The notes beneath the pieces are model-generated. The model did not search any database, was not told where the DNA came from, and saw only the letters and a program-made list of their open reading frames with translations. From the NCBI GenBank assembly GCA_963836405.1, contig CAWIJL010000010.1, positions 310,001-374,000 of the forward strand: 64,000 bases of DNA, given 5' to 3'. This document shows, one piece after another, positions 45,041-53,940 of this stretch (its first letter is position 1; the number at the start of each line of letters is the position of its first letter). Made by a program: the position numbers and the translations under genes. Source of the stretch: CAWIJJ01 sp963836405 (lineage in GTDB: Bacteria; Acidobacteriota; Terriglobia; Bryobacterales; Bryobacteraceae).

Positions 45041-46321
45041 GAGCCGGAACTCCATCGTAAACAGACGGCGCGGGCCTCCGCCACCAGGAAAAGCGAGCCA
45101 GTGACGAAGACGGCGTCTGCGGGCGGCGCGTGGCGGACCATGGCGAGCGCCTCTTCGATACTGGGAGCCACGCGGACGTTGGAGTGCTCGGTGAACGCTT
45201 CGAGGGCGGCCGTGGAAAGCGCTCGGGACTGCCGGGGAGCGGTGAGGATCACCTCTTCGGCCAGGGGAAACAGAATGCCGCCGATCTCGCCCACGGCCTT
45301 GTCCCGCATGGCGCCGTAGATCAGCCGGATGCGCCGGCCGGTGTAAAAGCGGCGGATGTAGGCGGCCAGGGCGCGCGCTCCGTCCGGGTTGTGGGCCCCG
45401 TCGAGGATCACCTCCGGGCGCTCGGAGACCCGCTCCAGGCGGCCGGGCCAGCGCGTGCGGGCGATTCCGTCCGCGATGGCTTCGTTCCGCACTTTCAGGC
45501 GCGTGAGCGCGAGCGCGGCAGTGAGCGCGTTTTCCACCTGGTGCTCGCCGGCGAGCGGGCAGTGGATGCGGAGGGGAGAGTCGCCGAGGATCTCGAAGCG
45601 GCTGCCGCGTGCGTCCAGTTCTACGTTGCGGACTCGGAGGTCCGAGGTGCGGAAGACGGCGGCGCCCATGTCCGCGGCTTTCTGTTCCAGGACCGCCGCC
45701 GCTTCGGGTCGCTGGCGGGAGAAGACCGCGGGGACGCCGGGCTTGAGGATGCCCGCTTTTTCCGCCGCGATGGATTCCAGGCTTTTGCCGAGGAACGCTT
45801 CGTGATCGAAATCGACTCGCGTGACGACGCAGAGTTCGGGACCGACGAGGTTGGTCGCGTCCAGGCGTCCTCCGAGCCCCACTTCGAGCACTACCCGGTC
45901 CACGGCCTCTTCGGCGAAGACCAGCAGAGCCATGGCAGTGACGGTCTCGAAGTAGGTGGTGTGCAGGTCGATGCGGCCGGAGTCGATTAGCTCCTCGACC
46001 ACGCGGTGGACGCGGTCGAAGGCGGCGGCGAAGCGTCCCGCGCCGATCGGAGCGCCGGCAATCTGAATGCGCTCGGTGGGTTCGTTGAGGTGCGGCGAAA
46101 TGAAGAGTCCGGTGCGGCAGCCCGCGGCGCGCAGGCCGGACTCGATCATGGCGCAGGTGGAGCCTTTGCCGTTGGTTCCGGCCACGTGGACGATGCGGCA
46201 GCGGCGCTCGGGGATGGCCGAGCGCTTCGAGGACGATGCGGATACGGTCGAGTCCCAGCTTGGCGGTTTTGATTTCGTTGCCGAGCGCGTAGAGGAAGTG
46301 GACCGAATCCGGGTAATTCAC
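45037..46321 (-). pseudogene. folC: Folylpolyglutamate/dihydrofolate synthase with an N-terminal frameshift
   Basis: GTG 46321 starts MNYPDSVHFLYALGNEIKTA and LGLDRIRIVLEALGHP, the conserved FolC N-terminus. At the GGGG run 46210-46213 one base is extra; removing it joins this to ERRCRIVHVAGTNGKGST, the ATP-binding P-loop. From there to 45037 the enzyme is complete, with LEVGLGGRLDATN, DFDHEAFLG and ILDGAHNPDGARAL. FolC adds glutamate to folates. An essential enzyme broken by one base in a homopolymer suggests a base-calling error, so the gene is probably functional. It lies between accD and plsC as in the common accD-folC arrangement. Confidence 0.88.
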
Positions 46322-46354
46322 TTTAGGCTCATCGCACAGGCGCGGGGCACTCTG

Positions 46355-47212
<858 letters not shown>

Positions 47213-47225
47213 TGAAGAACCAAGG

Positions 47226-47645
47226 TTAACGCGGGTAAGGATGCCCCCGCAAGGTCGCGAACGCCCGGTAGATCTGCTCGGCCAGCATGGCGCGGGCAAG
47301 TTCGTGGGGAAAAGTCATGGGGGAGAGGGAAAGCAGCAGGTCGGCGCGGGGCCCGAAACCGGCGGGGAGGCCGTCGTGGCCGCCCACCAGGAAGACCAGG
47401 TCGCGGGCCTCGAGTTCGGCCTTACCGACCAAGGCGGCGAATTTGGTTGAATCGAGGGGTTTGCCTGCGGGGTCGAGGAAAATCTTGCGAGCGGAGGGGT
47501 GTTTGGCCCAGAGGTCGGTCCGTTCCGGCTTGATCTCGCGCATTTCCAGGGGCGAATAGCGGCCGGCGCGGGCGGCGAAGTCTTCGGCTACGGCGTTGGT
47601 GTGGGCGTCCTTGGCGCGACCGACGTAATAAAGGAAGATCTTCAC
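47226..47645 (-). CDS. rlmH: 23S rRNA (pseudouridine1915-N3)-methyltransferase RlmH
   Basis: A 139-residue SPOUT methyltransferase, slightly shorter than usual (155). LVFLVGGHDGLPAGF is the SAM-binding loop of the trefoil knot, and SLSPMTFPHELARAMLAEQI plus YRAF form the conserved C-terminus. It methylates the conserved pseudouridine in helix 69 of 23S rRNA. GTG 47645 (MKIFLYYVG) overlaps the rsfS stop (GTGA). It is coupled to rsfS, a pairing common in bacteria. Confidence 0.92.
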   Translation of the reverse strand: MKIFLYYVGRAKDAHTNAVAEDFAARAGRYSPLEMREIKPERTDLWAKHPSARKIFLDPAGKPLDSTKFAALVGKAELEARDLVFLVGGHDGLPAGFGPRADLLLSLSPMTFPHELARAMLAEQIYRAFATLRGHPYPR

Positions 47646-48028
47646 TCGGGCGGAATTTCGACAGGTTTGGCGCTGCGCCACAGCCGCTCGAGGCCGTAAT
47701 ATTCGCGCGACTGGGGCGAGAATACGTGCACCAGCAGATCGCCGTAATCGGCCAGGACCCACTCGGCCTGAGTGTATCCTTCCACACTGATCGGCAGTTC
47801 GCCGGCCTGGTGCTTCAACTGAAGACCGACCTCTTCGCTGATGGCCTGTACCTGGCGCTGATTGCTGCCCGTGCAGATGACGAAGTAATCCGCGAAGGAG
47901 GTAATCCCGGTGAGGTTCAAAACCTTGATATCGGTTGCTTTCTTAGACTCAGCGGCCCGGACGGCGATGAGCCAGGGCGGGGTGACGGCTTGCGAATCGG
48001 CGGGTTCGGTGAGGTCAACCTTGTTCAG
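47642..48028 (-). CDS. rsfS: Ribosomal silencing factor RsfS (probable CTG start)
   Basis: A 128-residue protein when started at CTG 48028. AGGAG lies six bases before it, and a stop (TAG) sits directly upstream, so no ATG or GTG is available in frame. The N-terminal block PPWLIAVRAAESKKATDIKV and then GITSFADYFVICTGSNQRQV, YTQAEWVLADYGDLLVHVFS and REYYGLERLW match RsfS. A TTG at 47920 would drop the conserved first 36 residues. RsfS binds L14 on the 50S subunit and blocks subunit joining during starvation. Function is certain, the start less so. Confidence 0.9.
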   Translation of the reverse strand: MNKVDLTEPADSQAVTPPWLIAVRAAESKKATDIKVLNLTGITSFADYFVICTGSNQRQVQAISEEVGLQLKHQAGELPISVEGYTQAEWVLADYGDLLVHVFSPQSREYYGLERLWRSAKPVEIPPE

Positions 48029-48034
48029 AAGCTA

Positions 48035-48039
48035 CTCCT
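48035..48039 (-). promoter_or_regulatory. Ribosome binding site pointing to a CTG start for rsfS
   Basis: AGGAG on the minus strand is six bases from CTG 48028, and TAG occupies two of the codons between them. No other start codon lies within range. Confidence 0.55.
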
Positions 48040-48148
48040 GTCCGTATCGTACTACAGGGCTCCCGGGATCGGATTCGCAAGGCAAAAACTTGGCCCGGCG
48101 GTGTGACCTTTTGCGCCGCGAGAGCGTCTTTTCAGGTGAACTCATTAC

Positions 48149-48973
48149 ATGCGATTGAGGCAATCATACCTGGGTCTTGTTTTCCTTTCGGCCGGCGTTG
48201 TTTTTGCGCAAACTCCTGATAGTCCAGAGGTTACGCAGGCGAAAGCGACCATCGAGAAACTTCGAACGCTGGTGGGGGCCGGTGCCGCCCCGCGCATTCA
48301 ACTGGAACGCGCCGAGGACCAGCTCACGGACGCCGAAGATGCTGCGCTGCTCCGAAAAACCCTTTACGGACAGGAACTTACCGACGAGCAGTGCGACGAG
48401 ATGATCGCCGCGGCCAACCGGCGGCTGGAGCGGCGGAAGAGGGCTCTCGACGAGGGCAAGAAATTGGTGGCGGCGAAGGTGGCTTCCGAGCTTTCACTCG
48501 GTACGTTCGAGGATGAACTCGACGGCGCCGAAAAAGAGGTGGCCCTGGCCGAGTCGCGGGCCAAGCTGACGCACGCCCTGGCCGAGATGGCGCGCGCCGA
48601 AGAAGCTCTCGAAACCAAGCTCGCGCAACAGCCTTCGGAAGCGCCTGCGATCGCCGAACGGTTCGACGGCGACGGTATTTTCAGCATGGCGAAGTTCGCC
48701 AAGGTGGATGCCGAATTCGAACAGCATTTCGGCAAAGCGCTACCCGTCAGTGCCATGGGCGAAACTGCCGTACACCGTTCGCTGGGGTTCGACCACCGCG
48801 GCCGGGTGGACGTGGCCATTTTCCCGGACGCGCCGGAGGGCATCTGGCTGAGGGAATACCTCACCAGGAACCGGATTCCGTACTTTGCCTTTCGCCAAGC
48901 AGTTCCGGGAAAAGCCACCGGTGCCCATATTCATATCGGCCCGATGAGCACCCGCCTCAAACTCGGCGGATAA
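48149..48973 (+). CDS. Secreted coiled-coil protein with M15-like C-terminal domain
   Basis: A 274-residue exported protein. Signal peptide SYLGLVFLSAGVVFAQ, then Glu/Ala/Lys-rich helices (about residues 28-165) likely to form coiled coil. The C-terminal part has AVHRSLGFDHRGRVDVAIFP and KATGAHIHIGPMS: a His, an Asp about 12 residues on, and a HxH pair, the zinc-ligand layout of M15/VanY-like D,D-peptidases. A cell-wall or envelope role is inferred. The 'HIHIGPMSTRL' ending recurs in acidobacterial proteins of unknown function. ATG 48149 has AGGTGAA about nine bases upstream; hpt follows after ten bases. Confidence 0.7.
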   Translation: MRLRQSYLGLVFLSAGVVFAQTPDSPEVTQAKATIEKLRTLVGAGAAPRIQLERAEDQLTDAEDAALLRKTLYGQELTDEQCDEMIAAANRRLERRKRALDEGKKLVAAKVASELSLGTFEDELDGAEKEVALAESRAKLTHALAEMARAEEALETKLAQQPSEAPAIAERFDGDGIFSMAKFAKVDAEFEQHFGKALPVSAMGETAVHRSLGFDHRGRVDVAIFPDAPEGIWLREYLTRNRIPYFAFRQAVPGKATGAHIHIGPMSTRLKLGG

Positions 48974-48983
48974 TGTACGGTAA

Positions 48984-49520
48984 ATGACCGATCCGAAGCT
49001 GCGGGTCTTGATCCCGTCCGCACAGGTGCAGGCACGGGTGCGGGAAATGGGTGAGCAGATCTCGTGCGACTACCCCTCCGGCAACCTGCACATGATCTGC
49101 ATCCTGAAGGGCGCCTGCTTTTTCCTGACCGACCTGGCGCGCGCGATGACGCGCGACGTGTTTGTGGACTTCATGGGCATCTCCACCTACGGCAAGGGAA
49201 AAACCACGTCGGGCGAAGTGAAGGTGACCAAGGATCTGGACATATCGCTCGAAGGGGCGGATGTGCTGATTGTCGAGGACATCGTGGACAGCGGGGTCAC
49301 GCTGAACTACCTGATGCATGTGCTGGCGCAACGCAACCCGCGGTCGATCCGGATCGCGGCGCTGCTGGACAAGCCGGAGCGGCGGCTGCGTCCGGTGGAA
49401 GTCAGCTACGTGGGGTTCACAATTCCCGATGAGTTCGTGGTGGGGTACGGCCTCGACTACGCCGAGAAATACCGCAATCTGGATTCGATCTGCGTGCTGG
49501 ACGACACGGGCCGGCCTTGA
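48984..49520 (+). CDS. hpt: Hypoxanthine phosphoribosyltransferase
   Basis: A 178-residue purine-salvage enzyme of normal length. ICILKGACFFLTDLAR, MGISTYGKGKTTSGEVKV, the PRPP-binding loop VLIVEDIVDSGVTLNYL and PDEFVVGYGLDYAEKYRNL are all diagnostic. It converts hypoxanthine or guanine plus PRPP to IMP or GMP in the cytoplasm. There is no Shine-Dalgarno; TAATGT (48971-48976) lies seven bases before the ATG, fitting a leaderless transcript. Confidence 0.96.
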   Translation: MTDPKLRVLIPSAQVQARVREMGEQISCDYPSGNLHMICILKGACFFLTDLARAMTRDVFVDFMGISTYGKGKTTSGEVKVTKDLDISLEGADVLIVEDIVDSGVTLNYLMHVLAQRNPRSIRIAALLDKPERRLRPVEVSYVGFTIPDEFVVGYGLDYAEKYRNLDSICVLDDTGRP

Positions 49521-49531
49521 TTGTCAGCGAG

Positions 49532-49610
49532 CCACGGCGTACGGATGGCGCTGGGCGCGGGCAAGCAGCAGGCGATCGGGCTGGTGCTGCGTCCAGCCTG
49601 CGGGCGGTAG
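49532..49610 (+). pseudogene. Fragment of an ADOP/FtsX permease
   Basis: About 25 codons read HGVRMALGAGKQQAIGLVLR before a stop, matching the conserved 'GVRMALGA...LVLR' block near the C-terminal FtsX helices of orphan permeases such as the intact gene at 50289. Nothing else of the gene is visible in the 210-base gap behind hpt. Short, but the block is distinctive. Confidence 0.5.
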
Positions 49611-49730
49611 CTTCGGTATTGCTGGCCGGCCCGGTGCGCGCCCTGCGCTGGGAGTGAACCGGACAATTTCACTACAAACTGCTTGCCCGCCGGTGACAAC
49701 GGGCGCGGGGCGCGCGGCCACTCTGGAAGC

Positions 49731-50246
49731 ATGAGGTTCCTGCTGTTATTGCTGCTCGCGCTTCCGCTGCCGGCCCAATCCAGGCGGCCTGAAGTATTCG
49801 GAAACATCGGCTACGGCGTGGTCTACGAGGACGAAGGGTCGTTGGGGCATGGAGCGGTTTACGGCGGCGCCGTACACGTTCCGTTCGCGCGCCGCTGGGC
49901 GGCGGACGTCGAGATCCAGCACGTCCGCACGAGGCGGCAGACGGGCGGCGGCGAATTCGCCTTCGGCACGCGACGCACGCTGCTCAGCCCCGCCATCCTC
50001 TACCGTCGCGGCACCGACGGGCTGTACTGGTTCGGGGGCGGCGGCATCGGAGCGCGCGTCGAAACCGGCTTCTACGAAGACTCGGGCAGCCGGTTCGAAA
50101 ATCGCAGGCGGGGCTGGACCATTCCCTTGCGAACGGGTTTCGTAGCGTCCGCCGGACGGCTGCTGGTTCGGGCCGAACTGTTTGCCGTAGAGTCATACGT
50201 GGCTCCCGATATCGGTGTCCAGATCGGACTCGGGTACCGTTTTTAG
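49731..50246 (+). CDS. Small outer-membrane beta-barrel-like protein
   Basis: A 171-residue exported protein: MRFLLLLLLALPLPAQ is the signal peptide. The mature part alternates polar and hydrophobic residues with many Gly and aromatic residues (FGNIGYGVVYEDEG; YWFGGGGIGARVETGFYED) and ends IGLGYRF, the terminal Phe expected of a barrel. It resembles OmpW/OmpA-like small porins but I cannot name a family. GGAAG lies four bases before ATG 49731; the open frame upstream has no RBS. Confidence 0.7.
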   Translation: MRFLLLLLLALPLPAQSRRPEVFGNIGYGVVYEDEGSLGHGAVYGGAVHVPFARRWAADVEIQHVRTRRQTGGGEFAFGTRRTLLSPAILYRRGTDGLYWFGGGGIGARVETGFYEDSGSRFENRRRGWTIPLRTGFVASAGRLLVRAELFAVESYVAPDIGVQIGLGYRF

Positions 50247-50288
50247 GAACTTCGGGGCTGCCGCGGTTTCCAATGCTCAGGCAACCCC

Positions 50289-52676
50289 ATGCAGACTCTC
50301 GCTCGCGACATCCGGTACGCATTCCGGATGCTTTTCGCCCATCCGGCTGTCACCGCCGTTGCCGTTCTGGCGCTCGCGCTCGGTACCGGCGCGAATTCCG
50401 CCATCTTCAGCGTGGTTTATGCGGTGCTCCTGCGGCCGCTGCCGGTCGGCAACATCGACCGGCTGGTTTCGATCGCGATGGTGAGCGAAAAACTGCGAGT
50501 GACCGGCGCGCAGCCGAACGTCAACTTCTACGCGGATGCCGAGCGCACCACCTCCAGCTACGATTCGGTGGCGGCGGCTGTCACCGGGACGGCCACGCTG
50601 GGGAACGGGGACACGACCATCCGCTTCTGGCGGGTGAGCGCGAGCTTTCTGCCAACGCTGGGCGTGCGGCCGGTGATGGGCCGCAACTTTGTGAAGGAAG
50701 AGGACCAGCCCGGGTCGGCGAAAGTGGCGCTGGTTTCGTACGACTTCTGGCGGGGCCGGTTGAATCGCGCCGCGCCCGGAGGGAGCGTTGTGGTGAACGG
50801 CGAGCCCTACACGGTGGTGGGGGTGGTGCCGCGCGGCTTCCATGTGGACGGAAGGCCCGCCGACGTGTATTCGTCGCTGGGTGCGCGGCAGTCGACGCGC
50901 GAGTACCTGCCGGCGAACATTTACGCGCGGCTCAAGCCGGGAGTCACGCTGGCCCAGGCGCAGGGAGAGCTCGATGCGCTTGCGCGGAACCGCCCGGCCG
51001 GCCCGCTCGGATGGCGGCAGCGCGTCTGGATGCTGCGCGATTTCGAGGTGCGCAATGTGCGGCTGAGCCTGTGGGTGCTGCTGGGCGCGGTGGGCCTGGT
51101 GCTGCTGATTTCGTGCGCGAATACGGCCACCCTGCTGCTGGCGCGCGCGGGAGCCCGGCGAAAAGAGATTGCCACGCGGGCCGCCCTGGGGGCGGAGAAG
51201 GGGCGGCTGCTGCGGCAATTGCTGACCGAGAGCGGCGTGCTCTCTGTGACGGGCGGATTGTGCGGGCTGCTGGTGGCCGCGGCGGCGGTGCGCGCGGTGC
51301 CGCTGCTGGCGCACGAACGGCTGCCGGGCCTGCTCGAACAGGTGTCGGTGGACGGAACCGTGCTGGCATTCACGATGGCCGTGTCGATCGCGACGGGTTT
51401 TCTGTTCGGAGCGATTCCAGCGGTGGCGATCCTGCGCGGCGATTTGTTTGGCACGCTGCGGGAAGGCGGCCAGTCGCTGTCGCCAGGGCGGCGGCGGGCG
51501 TGGAACGCGCTGGTGGTGGCGGAGACTGCCCTGGCCCTGATGCTGGCGATCGGCGCCAGCCTGCTCATCCACACCTTCTTCTATCTGCGCGACGTGGCTC
51601 CGGGTTTCCGCACGGATAACCTGCTGGCGGTGCAGGTGACGCCGCCGCGCGCCACCTTCACTTCGCCGCTACAGTGCAATGCGTACTGGAAGAACGTCTT
51701 GGACCATCTGCGCACGATTCCCGGTGTGCAGGCGGCCAGTTTTTCCACGGTGCTGCCGCTGACCGGCGACAACCGGGTGGGTATCTGGACTCCGGAAGGA
51801 GTGCAGATCGCGGATCCGCGCGAACTGCCGCCCATGTGGAATTACGTGGTGGAGGAAGGCTATTTCCGCACCCTGCGGATTCCGCTGCTGGCAGGGAGGG
51901 TGTTCACGGCGCGCGACGATGCGGCGGCGACCCGGGTGGCGCTGGTGAATCAGACCTTCGTGCGGCGTTTCTGGCCGGGGCAGAATCCGGTGGGCAAGCA
52001 CCTGGGAGGCGGACCGAAGGAGCCCGCGTTTGAAGTGATCGGCGTCGTAGGTGACGTGAGCGCCGAGGAGACCACCAAGTCGGCGCCGCCCGAAGTGTAT
52101 TTTCATTTTCTGCAGATGCCGGCCGCGCGCATCACGGCCGCGCTGCGGGCGGATCCGGACGTATACGTTACGCCGCTGGCGCTGGAACCGGCGGTGCGGC
52201 GGGCGATTGCCGCGGCGGACCCTGCCGCGCCGCCGCTGCAGCTATCGGAGATGCGGCGGGTGATTTCGGACCGCATCGCGCCGCAACGGCTGAGCGCGCA
52301 ACTGATCGCCATTTTCGCGGGGCTCGCGCTGGTGTTGGCGGCGGTGGGGATCTACGGGGTGCTGAGCGTGGGGGTGGCGCAGCGCACGCACGAAATCGGG
52401 GTTCGGATCGCGCTCGGCGCCGAGCCGCGGAGGGTCCTCGGCCTGATCGTTGGCGAGGCGGCGCTGCTGGCGGGTTGCGGAATCGCGCTCGGGGCGGCCG
52501 GGGCGCTGGGGCTGACGCGCGTGATGAAGTCGCTGCTGTTCGGCGTGGATGCGGGCGATCCGCTCACATACGTCTTAAACTCGCTGGTCCTGCTGGCGAT
52601 CGCGGTCCTGGCCTCGGTGGTGCCCGCCATTCGCGCCACCCGCATCGACCCCATCGCCTGCCTTCGCCACGAGTAG
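50289..52676 (+). CDS. Acidobacterial duplicated orphan permease (FtsX/MacB-like)
   Basis: A 795-residue intact member of the ADOP family (TIGR03434-like). MQTLARDIRYAFRMLF and VLALALGTGANSAIFSVVYA form the first helix, a MacB-type periplasmic domain follows, an FtsX core begins VLLGAVGLVLLISCANTATL, and a second half repeats this (SVDGTVLAFTMAVSIATGFL; IFAGLALVLAAVGIYGVLSV). It ends RIDPIACLRHE. No ATPase partner is adjacent, as usual for the family. Its role is unknown, possibly lipoprotein or peptide handling. The convergent MFS gene overlaps its last 102 bases. Confidence 0.94.
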   Translation: MQTLARDIRYAFRMLFAHPAVTAVAVLALALGTGANSAIFSVVYAVLLRPLPVGNIDRLVSIAMVSEKLRVTGAQPNVNFYADAERTTSSYDSVAAAVTGTATLGNGDTTIRFWRVSASFLPTLGVRPVMGRNFVKEEDQPGSAKVALVSYDFWRGRLNRAAPGGSVVVNGEPYTVVGVVPRGFHVDGRPADVYSSLGARQSTREYLPANIYARLKPGVTLAQAQGELDALARNRPAGPLGWRQRVWMLRDFEVRNVRLSLWVLLGAVGLVLLISCANTATLLLARAGARRKEIATRAALGAEKGRLLRQLLTESGVLSVTGGLCGLLVAAAAVRAVPLLAHERLPGLLEQVSVDGTVLAFTMAVSIATGFLFGAIPAVAILRGDLFGTLREGGQSLSPGRRRAWNALVVAETALALMLAIGASLLIHTFFYLRDVAPGFRTDNLLAVQVTPPRATFTSPLQCNAYWKNVLDHLRTIPGVQAASFSTVLPLTGDNRVGIWTPEGVQIADPRELPPMWNYVVEEGYFRTLRIPLLAGRVFTARDDAAATRVALVNQTFVRRFWPGQNPVGKHLGGGPKEPAFEVIGVVGDVSAEETTKSAPPEVYFHFLQMPAARITAALRADPDVYVTPLALEPAVRRAIAAADPAAPPLQLSEMRRVISDRIAPQRLSAQLIAIFAGLALVLAAVGIYGVLSVGVAQRTHEIGVRIALGAEPRRVLGLIVGEAALLAGCGIALGAAGALGLTRVMKSLLFGVDAGDPLTYVLNSLVLLAIAVLASVVPAIRATRIDPIACLRHE

Positions 52677-53900
52677 GGCGGCGGGCATCCAGCGGTAGGC
52701 GGCGATCAGCAGCAGGATGCCGATGGTGGCATAGATGGCGGAGGTTGCGCTGAGGCAACCCTGCATGCCGATACGTTCGGAAGCGAAGGCCACGGCCACG
52801 GGAGCGGTGCCGCCTCCGAGCCAGCCCACCGCGTTGGTGACGCCCACGGCGGTGGCGCGGCGCGAGGCCGGAACCACATCGTGCAGGGACGCCCAGATAT
52901 TGGCGTCGTAGAACCCTTTGAAAAGACCGAAGCCGACCATGGAGAAGAGCAGCACCGTCACGTGCAGGGTCATGCCGCTGAGCAGCAGGAAAGGTGCGCC
53001 GAGGAGGAGCCCGAGGGACTGCACCAGGACACGGCCTCCAGCCCGCTTGCGCGCCATCCGGTCCGCCAACGCGCCGCCGGCGAGCACGCCCAGTACGGAC
53101 GCAATTTGCAGATACGCGGTGGCGCTCAGTCCGGCCATGGCGAGGCGCATATTGAACATGCGGTTCAGGTAGGAGGGCAGCCAGGTGAGGAAGATCATGG
53201 CCACGAAGTTGGCGCCGATGAAGGCAACCATCAGCACCACGGGCATGCGCGAGCCGAACAGGGCGCGGCCGGCGTCGCGCAGGTCGAAGGCGCCGTGGCC
53301 CGATTCGTCGGCGCCTGCGACGGCGGGGGGTTCGTCCAGGAAGCGGGTCAGCACGATGCCCAGGATCACGCCGCTGATGCCGAAAATGTAGAAGCCGGAG
53401 CGCCAGCCGTACTGTTCGGCCATCCAGCCGGCGAGGGTTCCGCCCAGAATGGTGCCCGCGTAGACGCTCGACTGGTGCCACGACATGGCGCGCGAGCGCG
53501 TCCGCGAATCGTGATAGGCGCTCAACATGGACATGGAGGCGGGAAAGTAGAACGCCTCGCCAAGGCCTTCGAGCGCGCGGAAGAGCAGCAGTTGCCAGTA
53601 GCTGGTGGCAAGCGCGGTAGCGATGGTGATCAGCGACCAGAAAATGAGCCCGCCGAGGATCAGGCTTTTGCGCGAGAAGCGGTCACTGAGCAGGCCGGCG
53701 AAGGGCGCGCTCAGCGCGTAGACCCACATGAAGGACGAAGCGAGATAGCCGAGCTGCACGTCGCTCAACTGCAACTGCGATTTAAGCAGCGGGAAGACGG
53801 AGTAGATGGCCTGTCTGTCGGCGTAATTCAGGAGGCAGACGAACCACAGCATGGCCACCACATACCAGCGGTATTGCGGGCTGCGTCGCGTCATGATCAC
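52575..53900 (-). CDS. MFS transporter, ACS (anion:cation symporter) type
   Basis: A 441-residue 12-helix transporter. NYADRQAIYSVFPLLKSQLQ and YALSAPFAGLLSDRFSRKSL carry the family's loop 2-3 motif; MSWHQSSVYAGTILGGTLAG and LEGLGEAFYFPASMSML fit the ACS family of organic-anion carriers (hexuronates, aromatic acids). Substrate unknown. The transporter proper should end near AAYRWMPAAL; the last 30 residues (DGVDAGGANGGHHRGQDRDR...) are antisense to the permease gene and low in complexity, suggesting a lost stop. It diverges from the sialidase-like gene by 40 bases. Confidence 0.88.
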   Translation of the reverse strand: MIMTRRSPQYRWYVVAMLWFVCLLNYADRQAIYSVFPLLKSQLQLSDVQLGYLASSFMWVYALSAPFAGLLSDRFSRKSLILGGLIFWSLITIATALATSYWQLLLFRALEGLGEAFYFPASMSMLSAYHDSRTRSRAMSWHQSSVYAGTILGGTLAGWMAEQYGWRSGFYIFGISGVILGIVLTRFLDEPPAVAGADESGHGAFDLRDAGRALFGSRMPVVLMVAFIGANFVAMIFLTWLPSYLNRMFNMRLAMAGLSATAYLQIASVLGVLAGGALADRMARKRAGGRVLVQSLGLLLGAPFLLLSGMTLHVTVLLFSMVGFGLFKGFYDANIWASLHDVVPASRRATAVGVTNAVGWLGGGTAPVAVAFASERIGMQGCLSATSAIYATIGILLLIAAYRWMPAALLVAKAGDGVDAGGANGGHHRGQDRDRQQDQRV

Positions 53901-53940
53901 GAGTCAGAGTACACTGATTCTAACTCCTGTGTCGAACCGA

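Noticed and set aside
44309..46321. One 670-codon frame spanning folC and plsC
   Set aside because: Only its first 37 residues (FolC start) and its last 243 (PlsC) are coding; the middle is out-of-frame folC. It is an artefact of the folC frameshift, not a fusion protein.
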